Below, one piece after another: positions 1 through 7,261 of a stretch of 64,000 bases of DNA; the first letter of the stretch is position 1, and every line of letters begins with the position of its first letter. The notes under the pieces are model-generated. The model did not search any database. It had not been told where the DNA came from and saw nothing but the letters and a program-made list of their open reading frames with translations. Location: positions 1,639,001 to 1,703,000 of the forward strand of contig NZ_CP034783.1 in the NCBI RefSeq assembly GCF_006094435.1. Direction: 5' to 3'. The translations under genes and the position numbers were made by a program. The stretch is from Pseudomonas sp. MPC6. GTDB taxonomy: Bacteria; Pseudomonadota; Gammaproteobacteria; Pseudomonadales; Pseudomonadaceae.

Positions 1-543
1 GGAATCATGATTCGCGAGCAAATGTTCTGCCGCGAGTTTGGTGCCCCCGTGGAAGCCGATCCTACGACCCCTGTCTATCCTCCTCGCGCAGTGACCACCC
101 GTGAGCACTGGGACCTGGTAAACGGCGAGCAGGCTTCAGAGGGGCGCTGCTGGCAATGCCATCAATACATGAATGACACCGGGTCATCGATGGAACATTA
201 CGACGCGGCCGGTCGCTATCGCACGGAGGAGAAAGCCTACAACTTTGACCAGTACCCGCAGATGCTACCGATCAAGGCCTCCGGTCCGTTCATCAGTACG
301 ACCGGAACCGAGCAGATCAATGACGTCCGGGATATCGCAAAGATTGTTCCACGCAATCCAGCGTCACAATTCTGCATGGCCGACAGCTACTTCCGATTTG
401 TGTTTGGCAACAAATCGGATGTATCGACCTCGGGGACCGTGAAGGCGATTGCCGATGGTTTGAACGCCTCAGGCTCCCTGGCAGAGATGCTGCAAAACCT
501 GGGTACTTCCAAAGCATTCATCTACAAGACCGAAAGGAATTGA
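1..543 (+). CDS. C-terminal part of a DUF1588/DUF1585-type cytochrome-like protein (partial)
   Basis: The frame is open to the first base, so only about the last 180 residues are present. A CWQCH motif (around residue 50 of the visible part) is a CxxCH c-type heme attachment site. The tail (FRFVFG, then a predicted helical stretch) resembles the DUF1585 end of planctomycete-type DUF1587/1592/1588/1585 proteins. These are usually encoded directly before a DUF1552 gene, as here, where the stop codon lies 2 bases before the next ATG. The function of the family is not established; a periplasmic, heme-bearing protein is inferred. The family name rests on motif and neighbour, not on a search. Confidence 0.75.
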   Translation, partial: GIMIREQMFCREFGAPVEADPTTPVYPPRAVTTREHWDLVNGEQASEGRCWQCHQYMNDTGSSMEHYDAAGRYRTEEKAYNFDQYPQMLPIKASGPFISTTGTEQINDVRDIAKIVPRNPASQFCMADSYFRFVFGNKSDVSTSGTVKAIADGLNASGSLAEMLQNLGTSKAFIYKTERN

Positions 544-545
544 TC

Positions 546-1910
546 ATGGGCATTTTGAAAAGTCGTCGGCGTTTTCTGGCGGGCCTGGCTGCGGCTGGTG
601 TCTATGGTCCCCTGACCCAATTCGGATTGGCGCGCATGGCATTGGCGGGGCAAGCTCAGGAAGCCCGGCTAAAGGTAGTGTTTGTTGTAGTACCCGACGG
701 CCTTGCGGTGGACTCCTACACCGGTGGTGGTTTTGGTGACGGGCGTGGATTGTGGCACCCCACTGCGTCGCAAATGGATACCACGGCATTTACTTTGAAC
801 GAGATCAGCTCGGAATTGGCCGCCTACCGTAACCAGTCGTTGTACTTGCGCGGAATTATTCTGGGGCCGGGAAATGTGGGCCATGACGGCTGGAACTGGG
901 TATTGCGTGACACTGCAAAGACTCAGTCGTCAATCGACATCGTGCTGGGGCAAGCGATTCCGGGTGCTGAACCGTCGCACCGCAGCCTTTTTTCCGGTCC
1001 CCATGCCGGGATCGACGGGACGCCCTGGTTTGTATCGTTTCAGGGCGCTGCGATTCGCACGCCCTATCGCGACCCCAGGCTGATGGCGGAATCGTTGTTC
1101 AAGGCACCCGCTCAAAGGTCAAGCCCGCCGCAGCCTGGCGCTGGTAGTTTGCTGGAGGCAGCCGTGGTGGATATTCAGGAAGTCAAAAGCAAGCTATCCG
1201 CCGGCGAGCGACAAAAGCTTGATACCCATCTTGACTCGGTGGAGCAGGTCATCAAGGACCTTGAGGAGGCGCGGCCGCCCGTGGGTGAGTGCAAGCCGGT
1301 GGAGCTGGAACCACTGGATTATCGGTCCGCGCTGCACCGTAACCGCATTCAGGCTGATCATCATCAAGTGGTGGCAACCGCCTTGGGTTGTGGGATTACC
1401 CGTGTCGCCACGCTACAGATCGGGCGCTCGGCGGAGTCGCTCAATATTATTGATGTCAGTCCCGACAGTAACCCTCATGAGTGTGCTCATCGTCGCTCAG
1501 GGGAAGCATTTTGGAAGGGGACGCGGCAATGGTACGTTCGGCAGGTCAAGTTATTTATGGACGAATTGGCTCGATATCAGGATCCGCACGTGCCCGGTGA
1601 CAATCTGCTTCAACATACCCTTGTCGTCCTTACCAGCGAAATGGCCGATGGCGCCCCTGAGCACATGATCGATATGCCCATGGTGTTGATGGGGGGGGCT
1701 GGTGGCTTGCTTAAAAGCGGGGAGGGTGCAGGACGGTATTTCAATATCACGCAGCAGGCGGATCGTCAGCACCACACCGGGAACCCGGAGATTGGCAAGA
1801 GCTTCGTTGACATGCAGCGCATATGGGCGACCATTGCCAAAGCCGCCGGAACGAGCGTGCCTTACGCAGGTAACATCGAGCCGGTGACAGGAATTTTCAG
1901 CAACGTGTGA
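546..1910 (+). CDS. DUF1552 domain protein, Tat-exported
   Basis: About 454 residues. I chose the ATG at 546, preceded by AAAGGA, over a TTG two codons upstream. The N-terminus has a twin-arginine signal (SRRRFLAG followed by a hydrophobic Ala/Leu stretch), so the protein should be exported folded, probably with a cofactor or metal. The body matches the DUF1552 layout: VVPDGL near the start, ILGPGNVGHDG, a helical middle with LDSVEQVIKDLEEA, and HPFH-type motifs replaced by NPHECAHR. DUF1552 proteins occur paired with DUF1588-type c-heme proteins in planctomycetes, myxobacteria and some pseudomonads. Their biochemical role is unknown. Translation is probably coupled to the upstream gene. Confidence 0.8.
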   Translation: MGILKSRRRFLAGLAAAGVYGPLTQFGLARMALAGQAQEARLKVVFVVVPDGLAVDSYTGGGFGDGRGLWHPTASQMDTTAFTLNEISSELAAYRNQSLYLRGIILGPGNVGHDGWNWVLRDTAKTQSSIDIVLGQAIPGAEPSHRSLFSGPHAGIDGTPWFVSFQGAAIRTPYRDPRLMAESLFKAPAQRSSPPQPGAGSLLEAAVVDIQEVKSKLSAGERQKLDTHLDSVEQVIKDLEEARPPVGECKPVELEPLDYRSALHRNRIQADHHQVVATALGCGITRVATLQIGRSAESLNIIDVSPDSNPHECAHRRSGEAFWKGTRQWYVRQVKLFMDELARYQDPHVPGDNLLQHTLVVLTSEMADGAPEHMIDMPMVLMGGAGGLLKSGEGAGRYFNITQQADRQHHTGNPEIGKSFVDMQRIWATIAKAAGTSVPYAGNIEPVTGIFSNV

Positions 1911-1954
1911 GGGCGGTTTGCAGCGCTGTGGGTGCGTGAAATGCTGATAATAAC

Positions 1955-1990
1955 AATGCCAGTCAGTATCACTGACTGGCATTGGGTTTT
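1955..1990. terminator. Bidirectional intrinsic terminator
   Basis: A perfect 12-bp stem (AATGCCAGTCAG / CTGACTGGCATT) with a 5-base loop is followed by GGGTTTT. It lies between the convergent DUF1552 gene and the small DUF3309 gene on the minus strand. Confidence 0.75.
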
Positions 1991-2017
1991 CAGCAGGTTA
2001 TCTTCCTGGTACAGCCT

Positions 2018-2170
2018 TTATATCTTGCCCAGCAACAGCAGGATCAACAGCACTACCAACACCACGCCGATGATGCCCGATGGCCCATAACCCCAACTTC
2101 TGGAGTGCGGGAAGACCGGTAAGCCACCTACCAGCAGGAGGATCAGGATAATGATCAGAATTGTGCCCAT
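2018..2170 (-). CDS. DUF3309 family small membrane protein
   Basis: A 50-residue protein read on the minus strand from an ATG at 2170, with AAGGA about 7 bases ahead of it. It has two hydrophobic segments (MGTILIIILILLLVGG and the C-terminal GVVLVVLLILLLLGK) joined by a polar linker (LPVFPHSRSWGYGPSG). This is the size and shape of the DUF3309 family, tiny inner-membrane proteins common in Pseudomonas and often linked to stress conditions. The molecular role is unknown. The two-helix hairpin topology is inferred from hydrophobicity. Confidence 0.8.
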   Translation of the reverse strand: MGTILIIILILLLVGGLPVFPHSRSWGYGPSGIIGVVLVVLLILLLLGKI

Positions 2171-2455
2171 GTTTATTTCCTTGTTGGAAGTGTTCTGGAA
2201 CTACCTGGTGTTTAACGGTCAGCCGTGATGCTATAAAACCAGGATGCTTACAAAATCCGACTGTTGCCCATGAAAGAAAATTCCATGTTTTTTTAATGTT
2301 TTTCGAAGAAAGGCTTATTTCGTTTTTACTGCATTAGTTGGTTGGGGCACTTCCAGGGTTTGCTCGGGCCATTCAGCAATCTGATGGTGCGTGGGTCGGG
2401 CAATGTCCTTCGCTACACTCGACAGATCTTCCCCGGAACAACAAGGCTGTTTGCT

Positions 2456-3271
2456 ATGCAAAATCGCATGATGATCACTGGTGCGGGCTCAGGCCTGGGT
2501 CGCGAAATCGCGCTGCGCTGGGCGCGTGAAGGCTGGCAACTGGCCTTGTCGGATGTCAGCGAGCCCGGTCTGCAAGAAACCCTGAAACAGGTTCGCGAAG
2601 CCGGCGGCGACGGCTTCATCCAGCGTTGCGATGTACGCGATTACAGCCAGTTGACCGCCTTCGCCCAAGCCTGCGAAGAGAAACTGGGGGGCATCGATGT
2701 CATCGTCAACAACGCCGGCGTTGCTTCCGGCGGGTTCTTCAGCGAGCTGTCCCTGGAGGACTGGGAATGGCAGATCGCGATCAACCTGATGGGGGTGGTC
2801 AAGGGCTGCAAGGCCTTCCTGCCGCTGCTGGAAAAAAGCCAAGGCAAGATTATCAACATTGCGTCGATGGCCGCACTGATGCAAGGCCCGGCCATGAGCA
2901 ACTACAACGTCGCCAAGGCGGGCGTGGTGGCCTTGTCCGAAAGCCTGCTGATCGAGCTGGCGCAGCAGGAAATCGGCGTGCACGTGGTCTGCCCGTCATT
3001 CTTCCAGACCAACCTGCTCAATTCCTTCCGCGGCCCGACGCCGGCCATGAAGGCCCAGGTCGGTAAATTGCTGGAAAGCTCGCCGATCAGCGCTGCCGAC
3101 ATTGCCGACTACATCTATCAACAGGTCGACGCCGGCGAATTCATGATTCTGCCCCATGAACAGGGCCGTCTGGCCTGGGCGCTCAAGCAGAAGAACCCCC
3201 AACTGCTCTACGACGAAATGACCGTCATGGCCGACAAGATGCGCGCCAAGGCCAGGCAAACCGCAGGCTGA
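2456..3271 (+). CDS. SDR family oxidoreductase
   Basis: 271 residues from the ATG at 2456 (AAGG about 10 bases upstream); the frame extends further upstream but that part lacks homology. It is a classical short-chain dehydrogenase: cofactor loop TGAGSGLGRE near the N-terminus, NNAG at about residue 85, and a catalytic Ser and YNVAK (Tyr-x-x-x-Lys) around residues 135-155. It is likely cytosolic and NAD(P)(H) dependent. The substrate cannot be told from sequence. The conserved SNYNVAKAGVV motif resembles Pseudomonas SDRs annotated only at family level. A TACACT -10-like box lies about 40 bases upstream. Confidence 0.9.
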   Translation: MQNRMMITGAGSGLGREIALRWAREGWQLALSDVSEPGLQETLKQVREAGGDGFIQRCDVRDYSQLTAFAQACEEKLGGIDVIVNNAGVASGGFFSELSLEDWEWQIAINLMGVVKGCKAFLPLLEKSQGKIINIASMAALMQGPAMSNYNVAKAGVVALSESLLIELAQQEIGVHVVCPSFFQTNLLNSFRGPTPAMKAQVGKLLESSPISAADIADYIYQQVDAGEFMILPHEQGRLAWALKQKNPQLLYDEMTVMADKMRAKARQTAG

Positions 3272-3335
3272 ACTTGCCCCGGGGCATCACCGTCGCTAGG
3301 GTGGCCGCAACCGGCCATCCTCACGAGACGTTTGC

Positions 3336-3668
3336 ATGCTTAATTACCTGTGGTTTTTCCTCGCGGCGCTGTTTGAAATCGCTGGCTGCTTCGCCTTCTG
3401 GATGTGGCTACGTCAGGGCAAGAGTGCCTGGTGGGTACTGCCGGCGTTGCTCAGCCTGACGCTGTTTGCGCTGCTGCTGACCCGTATCGAAGCGACCTAT
3501 GCCGGTCGTGCCTATGCCGCTTACGGGGGTATCTACATCATTGCGTCGATTGGCTGGCTGGCGGTGGTCGAGCGGATTCGTCCGTTGGGTTCGGACTGGG
3601 TCGGCGTTGCGCTGTGCGTGGTCGGGGCGAGTGTCATCCTGTTCGGGCCGCGTTTTTATGCATCCTGA
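3336..3668 (+). CDS. ynfA: YnfA (UPF0060) family membrane protein
   Basis: 110 residues with four hydrophobic segments covering almost the whole length. It has YnfA-family features: an N-terminal [15 protein letters not shown] helix, a mid-protein [16 protein letters not shown] motif, and a C-terminal [10 protein letters not shown]. The family is related to small multidrug resistance transporters by size and fold, and some members export small cations or drugs. The substrate here is unknown. The gene is monocistronic by spacing. Confidence 0.88.
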   Translation: MLNYLWFFLAALFEIAGCFAFWMWLRQGKSAWWVLPALLSLTLFALLLTRIEATYAGRAYAAYGGIYIIASIGWLAVVERIRPLGSDWVGVALCVVGASVILFGPRFYAS

Positions 3669-3822
3669 CAGATCGGTCCTACAACGCCGGTGATTTGTCA
3701 GTTCTTTCCTACGCCGGCTTGCTTCTTGCTCTGTAGGGAAGGACTGATTTGCCGCCGTCGCATTGAACACCCGCCATGGGCCGGGCATCTTCAGGGTCAA
3801 CTCATCCTGAAGGACCAATACC

Positions 3823-4011
3823 ATGCTTGTACTCAGTCGCGAAGTGGGCGAATTGATTTCTATCGGAGACGACATTTCCGTGCGCATTGTGGCCATCAAC
3901 GGCGGCACGGTGCGCTTCGGCGTCGAAGCGCCACGCAACGTCAATGTGCACCGGTCCGAGATCTACGAACGCATCCAGCGCAATCTGCCGAAAAAAGACA
4001 AAGCGCGCTGA
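3823..4011 (+). CDS. CsrA/Rsm family translational regulator (divergent paralogue)
   Basis: 62 residues, the normal length of the family. CsrA homodimers bind GGA motifs near ribosome binding sites and repress or activate translation. Leu4 and Arg44 (in VHRSEIYERI), which form the RNA-binding surface, are present. The N-terminus MLVLSREVGE and the interior IVAINGGTVRFGVEAP differ from the canonical RsmA/RsmE form (MLILTRRVGE, VRIGVNAP). This is therefore a minor Rsm paralogue, perhaps of the RsmI type. An AAGGA Shine-Dalgarno in the sequence TCCTGAAGGACC could also serve as a Csr binding site for autoregulation (inference). Confidence 0.9.
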   Translation: MLVLSREVGELISIGDDISVRIVAINGGTVRFGVEAPRNVNVHRSEIYERIQRNLPKKDKAR

Positions 4012-4016
4012 AGGTT

Positions 4017-4244
4017 TCAGTCAAACAGATGCTTGGGCACGTCGTGCTTGAGCATCAACTGGCATTGCTCGCTTTCCGGGTCGAAGACAATCAGCGCCTG
4101 ACCCTTGGTCAAGGCCTGGCGAACACGCAGTACGCGGGTTTCGAGCGGCGTGTCATCACCGTTGTCGGTGCCGTCACGGGTGACGAAATCCTCGATCAGG
4201 CGGGTCAGGGTATCGACTTCAAGTTGGTCATGGGGGATCAGCAT
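4017..4244 (-). CDS. YheU (UPF0270) family protein
   Basis: 75 residues from the ATG at 4244 (GAGGTG 5-6 bases ahead); a longer reading upstream is not supported by homology. The start MLIPHDQLEVDTLTRLIEDF and the following acidic RDGTD segment match YheU proteins, small cytosolic proteins of unknown function conserved in gammaproteobacteria. It converges on the csrA-like gene, 5 bases away. Confidence 0.85.
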   Translation of the reverse strand: MLIPHDQLEVDTLTRLIEDFVTRDGTDNGDDTPLETRVLRVRQALTKGQALIVFDPESEQCQLMLKHDVPKHLFD

Positions 4245-4326
4245 GGGCACCTCGGCTAAACAATGGCGCGATGCTACGGCGAATGGATGGTTGCGGCTAG
4301 CCTGCGGCTTCATGTGTTGCCATGTA

Positions 4327-4478
4327 GATCGCCATCGCGGGCAAACCCTAATGCCGGTCAGTTAAGCGAATGCGGCCCCTGTAGGAGCGAGCTTGCTCGC
4401 GATGGTCGTTAACGATAACGCGTGTTCGCTGGTTAAACGCGGCGCTATTGAGTCCATCGCGAGCAAGCTCGCTCCTAC
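4327..4478. repeat. Composite REP palindrome, left part (long REP plus REPIN)
   Basis: Positions 4327-4366 are a long REP variant with CCATCGCGGGCAAACCCTAA and GGTCAGTTAAG. They are inverted relative to a near-identical copy at 5839-5876. Inside lies a second inverted pair of a different REP type, at 4380-4404 and 4452-4478 (GTAGGAGCGAGCTTGCTCGC and its complement). The nesting suggests one large palindrome later split by the IS element on its right. Confidence 0.85.
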
Positions 4479-4727
4479 ATCTATGGTTACCCCCTTTTCT
4501 GCAATACTGTTGTTGATGTCGTGTTTGGCTTGCTTTCATCTATCCGGCGTCTGAGTGGGGTGATGGCCCCGCGCCTCGATGAGAATCGATGCCCAACGAT
4601 CCTAATTAATTTGACGGCCTTTCAGCCGTGTAGGAGCTCAGGGTTGTCGTCAGGCCGGTTGGCCGTTCACGTCATCAGTTATCCAGCATCGCAAAACCAG
4701 GTAGGTGGTGCTCGGGTGACAGCGGGG

Positions 4728-5756
4728 TCAGGCGTTCATCGCGGCTGGCCCCGCATCGAATTCAGAGTGGTGGGCCGCAATCGCCCAAGCGATTCGTGCC
4801 AGCTTGTTGGCCAATGCACAGACCACAAGATTGGAGTGATGGCGGGACGCCAAGAGCTGACGGACCCAATCCGCCAAAGCGCCTTTCTGATGCTCCAGAT
4901 TTATCAAATAAACCCGCGCGCACTGAATGAGCAGGCGCCGCTGGTTTCGATCGCCGCGTTTGCTGATGCCCAAAAGCACGGTTTTGTCACCTGTGGAATG
5001 TTGTTTGGGCACCAATCCGATGGAGGCTGCATAACCTCGTCCGCATTTGAACTGCTTGCCATCACCGAGCTCGGCAGCCAGGGCGCTGGAGGTGATCGGG
5101 CCGACACAGGGCATGGTCATCAAACGAGCCGCCAGATCATCTTCAGCGGCCTGGCACTCCACGTCCTTGTCCAGGTTTTTGATTCGCCCGTTCAGATAGT
5201 CGAAGTGCTCATAAAGCGTCGTCAGAATCTTTTTGATGCATTCTGAAAATGAACTCGCTTCAAGCAGCGCCGGGAGATCTTTGATGGATTTGAAGCCTGG
5301 GGCCAGGCTGACGCCGACCTCCAGCAGGGCGGCATGAATCCGGTTGACGGTGGCGGTGCGGTCTTTGATGAACGCATCACGGGTCGAGTTGAGCATAGCC
5401 AGCGCCTGCTGGGCCTGGGTTTTGGGGGGCACGAAGCGCATCGTCGGGCGAGTTGCTGCTTCGCAGATTGCCTCGGCGTCAGCGAAGTCGTTTTTGTTGC
5501 TTTTCACATAAGGGCGTACCAGATGAGGGGCAATTAACTTGGGTGTATGCCCCAGCCTAGCGACCTCTTGCGCCATGAAGTGGGCGCCGCCACAGGCTTC
5601 CATCACGACGGTGCAGGGGGCGAGATTGCTCAGATGCTGCGTGAGCGCCGCCCGTGTAAATTTTTTGCGGCAAACCTCGTGCCCACGATCATCTTGCGCA
5701 TGCAGGTGAAAGGTATGTTTTCCCAGGTCGATGGCGGCGATAGCTACGTTGTTCAT
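4728..5756 (-). CDS. IS110 family transposase (DEDD recombinase)
   Basis: 342 residues, full length for the family. The N-terminal RuvC-like DEDD domain shows AAIDLGKHTF (first Asp), VVMEACGG (Glu) and NKNDFADAEAI (two Asp). The C-terminal Transposase_20 domain contains MPCVGPITSSALAAELGDG and GRGYAASIGLVPKQHSTGDK, including the Ser-containing region used by the serine-dependent chemistry of IS110. No frameshift or premature stop is visible, so it may be active. IS110 enzymes act with an element-encoded bridge RNA; the 245-base downstream flank is where IS1111-type elements would encode it. Confidence 0.93.
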   Translation of the reverse strand: MNNVAIAAIDLGKHTFHLHAQDDRGHEVCRKKFTRAALTQHLSNLAPCTVVMEACGGAHFMAQEVARLGHTPKLIAPHLVRPYVKSNKNDFADAEAICEAATRPTMRFVPPKTQAQQALAMLNSTRDAFIKDRTATVNRIHAALLEVGVSLAPGFKSIKDLPALLEASSFSECIKKILTTLYEHFDYLNGRIKNLDKDVECQAAEDDLAARLMTMPCVGPITSSALAAELGDGKQFKCGRGYAASIGLVPKQHSTGDKTVLLGISKRGDRNQRRLLIQCARVYLINLEHQKGALADWVRQLLASRHHSNLVVCALANKLARIAWAIAAHHSEFDAGPAAMNA

Positions 5757-5775
5757 GGCAATGATCTCCGATGAG

Positions 5776-5810
5776 CCCCCTGTGAAAGCTTAGTGGGCGA
5801 TCACAGGGGG
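5776..5810. other. Perfect 10-bp hairpin in the IS upstream flank
   Basis: CCCCCTGTGA and TCACAGGGGG are separated by 15 bases, about 20-55 bases upstream of the transposase start. It could be a structured leader limiting transposase expression or a terminal recognition structure. It is visible in the sequence; its role is inferred. Confidence 0.6.
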
Positions 5811-5838
5811 CGGCGGGGGTAGCCATTTCATTAATTTC

Positions 5839-5876
5839 CTTAACTGACCGGCATTAGGGCTTGCCCGCGATGGCGG
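5839..5876. repeat. Long REP variant, right outer copy
   Basis: CTTAACTGACCGGCATTAGG followed by GCTTGCCCGCGATGGCGG. It is the inverted partner of 4327-4366 and similar to a third copy at about 34201-34236. It flanks the right end of the IS element. Confidence 0.8.
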
Positions 5877-5901
5877 TGGATCAGGCGACCGAAAAACCGG
5901 A

Positions 5902-7092
5902 TCAGCTCTCCGACCGCTGCCCCACCAGGCTATCCACCGACGGCACCCGGGTATCGCTTTCCATCTGCGTGTCATGTTCGATCTGATGACTGAACCTGTC
6001 CAGCGACCCTTTCGCAGGCTGGGCATCGCTGGCGAATACCGGCGGGCTGAGGATATAGGCCCCGAGCAACCGACTGAGCGCGGCGAGGCTGTCGATGTGG
6101 GTGCGTTCGTAGCCGTGGGTGGCGTCGCAGCCGAAGGCGAGCAGGGCGGTGCGAATGTCATGGCCGGCAGTTACCGCCGAGTGCGCATCGCTGAAGTAAT
6201 AACGGAACAGGTCGCGGCGCACCGGCAGCTCATTGTCACTGGCCAGCCGCAGCAGGTGGCGCGACAGGTGATAGTCATAAGGCCCGCCGGAATCCTGCAT
6301 CGCCACGCTCACGGCGTGTTCGCTGGAATGCTGGCCCGGCGCGACCGGCGCGATGTCGATGCCGACGAATTCGCTGACATCCCAAGGTAACGCTGCCGCC
6401 GCGCCGCTGCCGGTTTCCTCGGTGATGGTGAACAGCGGATGACAGTCGATCATCAACTCTTCGCCGCTGTCGACGATGGCTTTCATTGCCGCCAGCAAGG
6501 CGGCAACACCGGCCTTGTCGTCGAGGTGACGGGCGCTGATGTGGCCGCTTTCAGTGAACTCCGGCAACGGGTCGAAGGCGACGAAATCGCCGACGCTGAT
6601 TCCCAGGGAGTCGCAATCGGCACGGGTGGCGCAATAGGCGTCCAGACGCAATTCGATGTGATCCCAGCTGATCGGCATTTCATCCACGGCGGTATTGAAG
6701 GCGTGTCCGGAAGCCATCAGTGGCAACACGCTGCCGCGGATCACACCGTTATCGGTAAACAGGCTGACCCGGCTGCCCTCGGCAAAACGGCTGGACCAGC
6801 AACCGACCGGGGCCAGGGTCAGGCGGCCGTTGTCCTTGATCGCGCGCACCGCCGCGCCGATGGTGTCCAGGTGCGCGGACACTGCCCGGTCGGGGCTGTT
6901 CTTCTTGCCCTTGAGGGTGGCACGGATGGTCCCGCGACGGGTCATTTCAAAGGGAATGCCAAGTTCTTCCAGGCGTTCGGCGACGTAGCGCACGATAGTG
7001 TCGGTGAACCCGGTCGGGCTGGGGATGGCGAGCATTTCCAGCAGGACTTTTTGCAGGTAGTTGAGATCCGGTTCGGGAATTTTGCTGGTCAT
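5902..7092 (-). CDS. M42 family metallopeptidase of the NAGGN osmoprotectant system
   Basis: 396 residues from the ATG at 7092 (AGGAG 7 bases ahead). It is an M42 glutamyl-aminopeptidase-like enzyme with metal and catalytic residues visible: SAHLDTIGA, HLDDKAGV, ITEETGSGAA, GIDIAP and the C-terminal DATHGYERTH. This subfamily is consistently linked to asnO and ngg, as here, and is thought to act on N-acetylglutaminylglutamine amide or its precursors; its exact reaction is not settled. It is the third gene on the minus strand. A REPIN sits in the 169-base gap after ngg, which could lower its expression relative to the first two genes. Confidence 0.9.
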   Translation of the reverse strand: MTSKIPEPDLNYLQKVLLEMLAIPSPTGFTDTIVRYVAERLEELGIPFEMTRRGTIRATLKGKKNSPDRAVSAHLDTIGAAVRAIKDNGRLTLAPVGCWSSRFAEGSRVSLFTDNGVIRGSVLPLMASGHAFNTAVDEMPISWDHIELRLDAYCATRADCDSLGISVGDFVAFDPLPEFTESGHISARHLDDKAGVAALLAAMKAIVDSGEELMIDCHPLFTITEETGSGAAAALPWDVSEFVGIDIAPVAPGQHSSEHAVSVAMQDSGGPYDYHLSRHLLRLASDNELPVRRDLFRYYFSDAHSAVTAGHDIRTALLAFGCDATHGYERTHIDSLAALSRLLGAYILSPPVFASDAQPAKGSLDRFSHQIEHDTQMESDTRVPSVDSLVGQRSES

Positions 7093-7150
7093 GGAAACTC
7101 CTGATGAGTAACGAACATCGATGGTTTCGATGAGGGGGAGGATTTGTGGT

Positions 7151-7245
7151 GCCTGTCAGGCCGCCTTCGCTGGCAAGCCAGCTCCTACAGGGGGAATGCG
7201 GTCAACTGTAGGAGCTGGCTTGCCAGCGAAGGGGCCCTGACAGGC
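7151..7245. repeat. REPIN (inverted REP pair)
   Basis: Two inverted copies of a REP with core GCTGGCTTGCCAGCGAAGG, extended by GCCTGTCAGG and CCTGACAGGC at the ends. It lies between ngg and the M42 peptidase gene inside the NAGGN operon. Confidence 0.85.
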
Positions 7246-7261
7246 GCTACATAACCAAGAA

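Larger units (their letters stand above)
4481..5838 (-). mobile_element. IS110-family element, IS1111-like group
   Basis: One transposase gene flanked by about 245 bases downstream and about 80 bases upstream. A near-perfect 12-base subterminal inverted repeat, ATGGTTACCCCC (4483-4494) against GGGGGTAGCCAT (5815-5826), marks the two ends; such subterminal repeats are typical of the IS1111 group. The left end abuts a REP (ends 4478) and the right end abuts another REP (starts 5839), consistent with REP-targeting insertion known for Pseudomonas IS110 elements. No target duplication is expected for this family. The end coordinates are approximate to a few bases. Confidence 0.8.
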
